DNA of 64,000 bases from Sphingomonas aurantiaca. Lineage in GTDB: Bacteria; Pseudomonadota; Alphaproteobacteria; Sphingomonadales; Sphingomonadaceae. The translations under genes were made by a program, and so were the position numbers. The stretch covers positions 248,001 to 312,000 of the forward strand of contig NZ_QAOG01000006.1 in assembly GCF_003050705.1 (NCBI RefSeq). The letters run 5' to 3'. Of this stretch, positions 61,467 through 64,000 are shown in pieces; the stretch's first letter is position 1; each line of letters starts with the position of its first letter. The notes beneath the pieces were generated by a model, which was not told the DNA's origin, made no database searches, and saw nothing but the letters and a program-made list of their open reading frames with translations.

Positions 61467-63283
61467 CCCCGCGGCTGCTAGGTATGGCGGCGGTCGCGCT
61501 GACGACCTCCGCCACGCAAGCCCCGCCCGCCCCGATCCGCATCGACCAGGTCGGGTTCGAGACGCGCGGTCCCAAGATCGCGGTCCTGCCATCCATGCAG
61601 GCGAGCCCGCTTGCGTGGACGCTCACCGATGCGCGCGGCGCCGTCGTCGCGTCGGGCCGGACGATCCCGGCAGGACCGGACTCCGCCTCAGGCGAAAGCG
61701 TCCACCGGATCGACTTCGGCGCATTCCGGATGCCCGGTACCGGCTATCACCTCCATGTCGGAGCGACCGCCAGCCACGCCTTCGCGATCGCCGACCGACC
61801 GTTCGCGCCGCTCGCGACCGCGGCGATGGCCTTCTTCTATCAACAGCGCAGCGGCGTACCGATCCTCCCCGCCTTCCTCGAACGCGAGGACCTTGCGCGC
61901 CCCGCCGGCCACGCCCCCGACATCGCCACCTGTTTCGCCGGGCGCGATCAGAAGGGCGTCCAGTGGCCCGGATGCCCGTACCGGATCGACGCGACCGGCG
62001 GCTGGTACGACGCGGGCGACCACGGCAAATACGTCGTCAACGGTGGCGTCTCGACTTGGACCCTGCTCGATCTCCACGAACGGCTTGCCGCGCTCGGTGA
62101 CGCAAACGCGTTCGCCGACGGCCGCCTCGCGCTGCCCGAACACGCCAACCATGTCGACGACCTGCTCGACGAAGCGCGCATCGAAGTCGCGTTCCTCCTG
62201 TCGATGCAGATCCCCGAGGGCACGCGGCTCGCTGTCGCGCCCGATGCCGGCGTCGCAGGCAAGGCGATCACGCGGTTCGAGACGATCGACGCAAGCGGCC
62301 TCGTCCATACCAAGATCGCGGACGAGCACTGGACGACGATTCCGACTGCACCCGCCGACGATCGCCAGACCCGATTCCTTTACCCGCCGTCGACTGCGGC
62401 GACGCTCAACATGGCCGGCGTCGCCGCGCAGTGCGCGCGAATCTGGCGGACGATCGACCCCGCCTTCGCCACCCGCTGCCTCACCGCGGCACACCGCGGG
62501 TGGGCCGCTGCGCTCCGGTACCCCGCGCTGCTCACCAGTTCGGATTTCACCGGCAGCGGCGGCTATGGCGACCCGGACGTCCGCGACGAATTCACCTTCG
62601 CGGCGGCCCAGCTCTACGCGACCACGCGCGAGCCATCGTTCCTCGATCGCCTGCGCGACGACCGCCTCTTCACCGATCCAGGCACGGAGATAAGCTGGGG
62701 CTCGTTAAGGCTGGCCGGCGCGCTGACGCTGGCGACGCTGCCGGGCGGCATGCTGCCTGCCGACGATCGCGCCATGCTGCGCACCCGCATCGCTGCGCTC
62801 GCTGACGGCTTCGTCGCGGAGGGCAAACGCAGCGGCTACGGTATTCCGTTCGCCGGGACGAACTATCCCTGGGGCTCGAGCAGTTCGATCCTCAACCGGG
62901 CGATCGTACTCGGCGTCGCGTGGCAGATCGACCGCAAACCCGCCTATCGTGACGCCGTGGTGGCCAGCGTCGACTATATCGTCGGCCGCAACCCGCTCGA
63001 CCGGTCCTACGTCACCGGCATCGGTACGCGTCCGATGCAGTACCCACACCACCGTTTCTGGGCTGCCGCGGCGGACCCGCGCTATCCCGCACCGCCGACC
63101 GGCGTCCTGTCCGGCGGCCCCAACTCCGCCGCCGCGCGCGAACTTGGGCCGATGAAGGGGTGTGCGCCGCAAACCTGCTGGATCGACGACTACCGCGCCT
63201 TCACGGTCAACGAGGTCGCGATCAACTGGAACGCCCCCCTGGTCTGGACGGCCGCGTTCCTAGACGCGACCCGCGCGCGCTAG
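61454..63283 (+). CDS. secreted GH9 endoglucanase
   Basis: The protein is 609 residues from the ATG at 61454, which lies inside the end of the GH3 gene. A signal peptide (MRRLTPRLLGMAAVALTTSA) leads to an N-terminal Ig-like domain (IRIDQVGFETRGPKIAVL) typical of theme-type GH9 enzymes, then the (alpha/alpha)6 barrel. The catalytic bases are Asp186 and Asp189 in GWYDAGDHGKYVVNGG, and the proton donor is Glu587 in TVNEVAINWNAP. GRNPLDRSYVTG is a further GH9 signature. It should cut internal beta-1,4-glucan bonds, and the GH3 enzyme would finish the products. The stop interleaves with the convergent JmjC-type gene. Confidence 0.95.
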   Translation: MRRLTPRLLGMAAVALTTSATQAPPAPIRIDQVGFETRGPKIAVLPSMQASPLAWTLTDARGAVVASGRTIPAGPDSASGESVHRIDFGAFRMPGTGYHLHVGATASHAFAIADRPFAPLATAAMAFFYQQRSGVPILPAFLEREDLARPAGHAPDIATCFAGRDQKGVQWPGCPYRIDATGGWYDAGDHGKYVVNGGVSTWTLLDLHERLAALGDANAFADGRLALPEHANHVDDLLDEARIEVAFLLSMQIPEGTRLAVAPDAGVAGKAITRFETIDASGLVHTKIADEHWTTIPTAPADDRQTRFLYPPSTAATLNMAGVAAQCARIWRTIDPAFATRCLTAAHRGWAAALRYPALLTSSDFTGSGGYGDPDVRDEFTFAAAQLYATTREPSFLDRLRDDRLFTDPGTEISWGSLRLAGALTLATLPGGMLPADDRAMLRTRIAALADGFVAEGKRSGYGIPFAGTNYPWGSSSSILNRAIVLGVAWQIDRKPAYRDAVVASVDYIVGRNPLDRSYVTGIGTRPMQYPHHRFWAAAADPRYPAPPTGVLSGGPNSAAARELGPMKGCAPQTCWIDDYRAFTVNEVAINWNAPLVWTAAFLDATRAR

Positions 63284-64000
63284 AGCCGCTCCAGGGTCCG
63301 CGCGAGATACCCGCGGATCGAGTCGGTCCGTTCCGGCGACGGTTCGCCGAGCACGCCGCGCATCGCCTCCGGCAGATGCGCGGCTGCAGCCTTGGCCTCG
63401 TCACCGAAGACATATTGATCGAACCACCCCCGCACCGCCGCGCGCTCGCCCTCAGGCAAATCGCGGATCGCCAGGATCGCGTGGATCAGCGCGGGGAACG
63501 GCGATGCCGCACCTCCCTGCCCCCACCAGTAATTGACCAGCACGTTGAACCGCCCGAGCGCCTTGACGTCATGCCACCACATCGACGGGATGAAGATCGC
63601 GTCGCCCGGCTCCAGCACCGTCACCTGCATCTGCGCGCGCGCGTCCGCAAACCGGGGGTAGCGATCGAGATCGGGTGCTTCGAGATCGACGAGGCTGACC
63701 GGCTGGCCGGCGATCGTCACATCGAGCGGACCGACATAGAGATTGGGCCCCTGCTCAGGTGGAAACAGGCAGAACCGCCGCCGCCCCGCGACTACGACCG
63801 CGACGTTGCTCGACACGTCGTAATGCGTCGAGACGCGGCTCTCGTTGCCAAGCCATACGCGCGGCACCGCTTCGGGCGTAGGTAGCGGCAGGACGTTGGT
63901 CTCGGCCCACCCCGGCAGGAATTCACCCGCCGCGGCCGCCCCGGCATAGATCGCAGGCGCACCCGGCACACCCTGCAACGCGATCAACTGGTCGACCAAC
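63280..64000 (-). CDS. JmjC/cupin-like domain protein, 5' end outside window
   Basis: The frame is open to the window edge on its N-terminal side, leaving about 240 residues. A Fe(II)-type site is visible: STHYDVSSNVAVVVAGRRRF with His and Asp, and the second His in MWWHDVKALG. FCLFPPEQGPNLYVGPLD is typical of cupin-like JmjC proteins (Cupin_8), which in Sphingomonas often lie near tryptophan halogenase-like and TonB-receptor genes for sugar use. The start is not in the window. It is probably part of the same polysaccharide-use region as the GH3-GH9 pair, on the opposite strand. Confidence 0.9.
   Translation of the reverse strand, partial: LVDQLIALQGVPGAPAIYAGAAAAGEFLPGWAETNVLPLPTPEAVPRVWLGNESRVSTHYDVSSNVAVVVAGRRRFCLFPPEQGPNLYVGPLDVTIAGQPVSLVDLEAPDLDRYPRFADARAQMQVTVLEPGDAIFIPSMWWHDVKALGRFNVLVNYWWGQGGAASPFPALIHAILAIRDLPEGERAAVRGWFDQYVFGDEAKAAAAHLPEAMRGVLGEPSPERTDSIRGYLARTLERL

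Noticed and set aside
58959..61592. Open frame of 877 codons on the minus strand
   Set aside because: It is antisense to the GH3 gene, which has a full active site.

Overview
The window is high-GC DNA with tightly packed genes. Many neighbouring genes share ATGA or GTGA stop/start overlaps. The gene content fits an alphaproteobacterium of the Sphingomonas group: a PutA with a divergent Lrp-type regulator, a split Wzc/BY-kinase pair, a WcaJ-type priming transferase, and many secreted hydrolases and peptidases. This assignment is inference from gene content; there is no rRNA or marker gene to confirm it. I see no tRNA, rRNA, CRISPR array, insertion sequence or phage gene.

Positions 1-14215 hold housekeeping and metabolic genes: a DUF885 metallohydrolase (cut by the window edge), a secreted methyltransferase-like protein, a DksA/TraR-type zinc finger protein, a DEDDh exonuclease with a BRCT-like tail, an M28 peptidase, putA with its Lrp regulator, a formate/nitrite-type channel overlapping a YdeP-type molybdopterin oxidoreductase, and a stand-alone mreB paralogue.

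Positions 14413-21497 look like a lipid-linked sugar and surface modification region: a polytopic glycosyltransferase, a four-helix EamA/SMR-like protein coupled to a HAD-UbiA fusion, a DegT aminotransferase, a DUF418 membrane protein and an acyltransferase-3 protein.

Positions 21746-56630 are a large exopolysaccharide (EPS) locus. One operon on the minus strand encodes the export machine: OPX/Wza, an outer-membrane barrel, the Wzc-type co-polymerase and a separate BY-kinase. Around it are a WecG-type transferase coupled to a GMC oxidoreductase, two Fe(II)/2-oxoglutarate-type oxygenases, four GT4 and three GT2 transferases, a Wzx flippase, a Wzy polymerase, a secreted glycoside hydrolase and the priming transferase. 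Two long operons diverge at 38650-38860. The plus-strand one runs through three transferases and a small secreted protein straight into an NRPS (formyltransferase, remnant condensation domain, adenylation domain interrupted by a luciferase-like monooxygenase, PCP) and a PKS (KS-AT-KR-DH-ACP-TE). It ends in another GT2 gene whose start overlaps the PKS stop. This NRPS-PKS inside an EPS operon is the most unusual system in the window.

Positions 56768-64000 hold two very small LuxR-type HTH proteins in AT-rich DNA, a secreted protein with an internal duplication, a GH3 and a GH9 glycosidase in one operon (probable beta-glucan use), and a partial JmjC/cupin-like protein.
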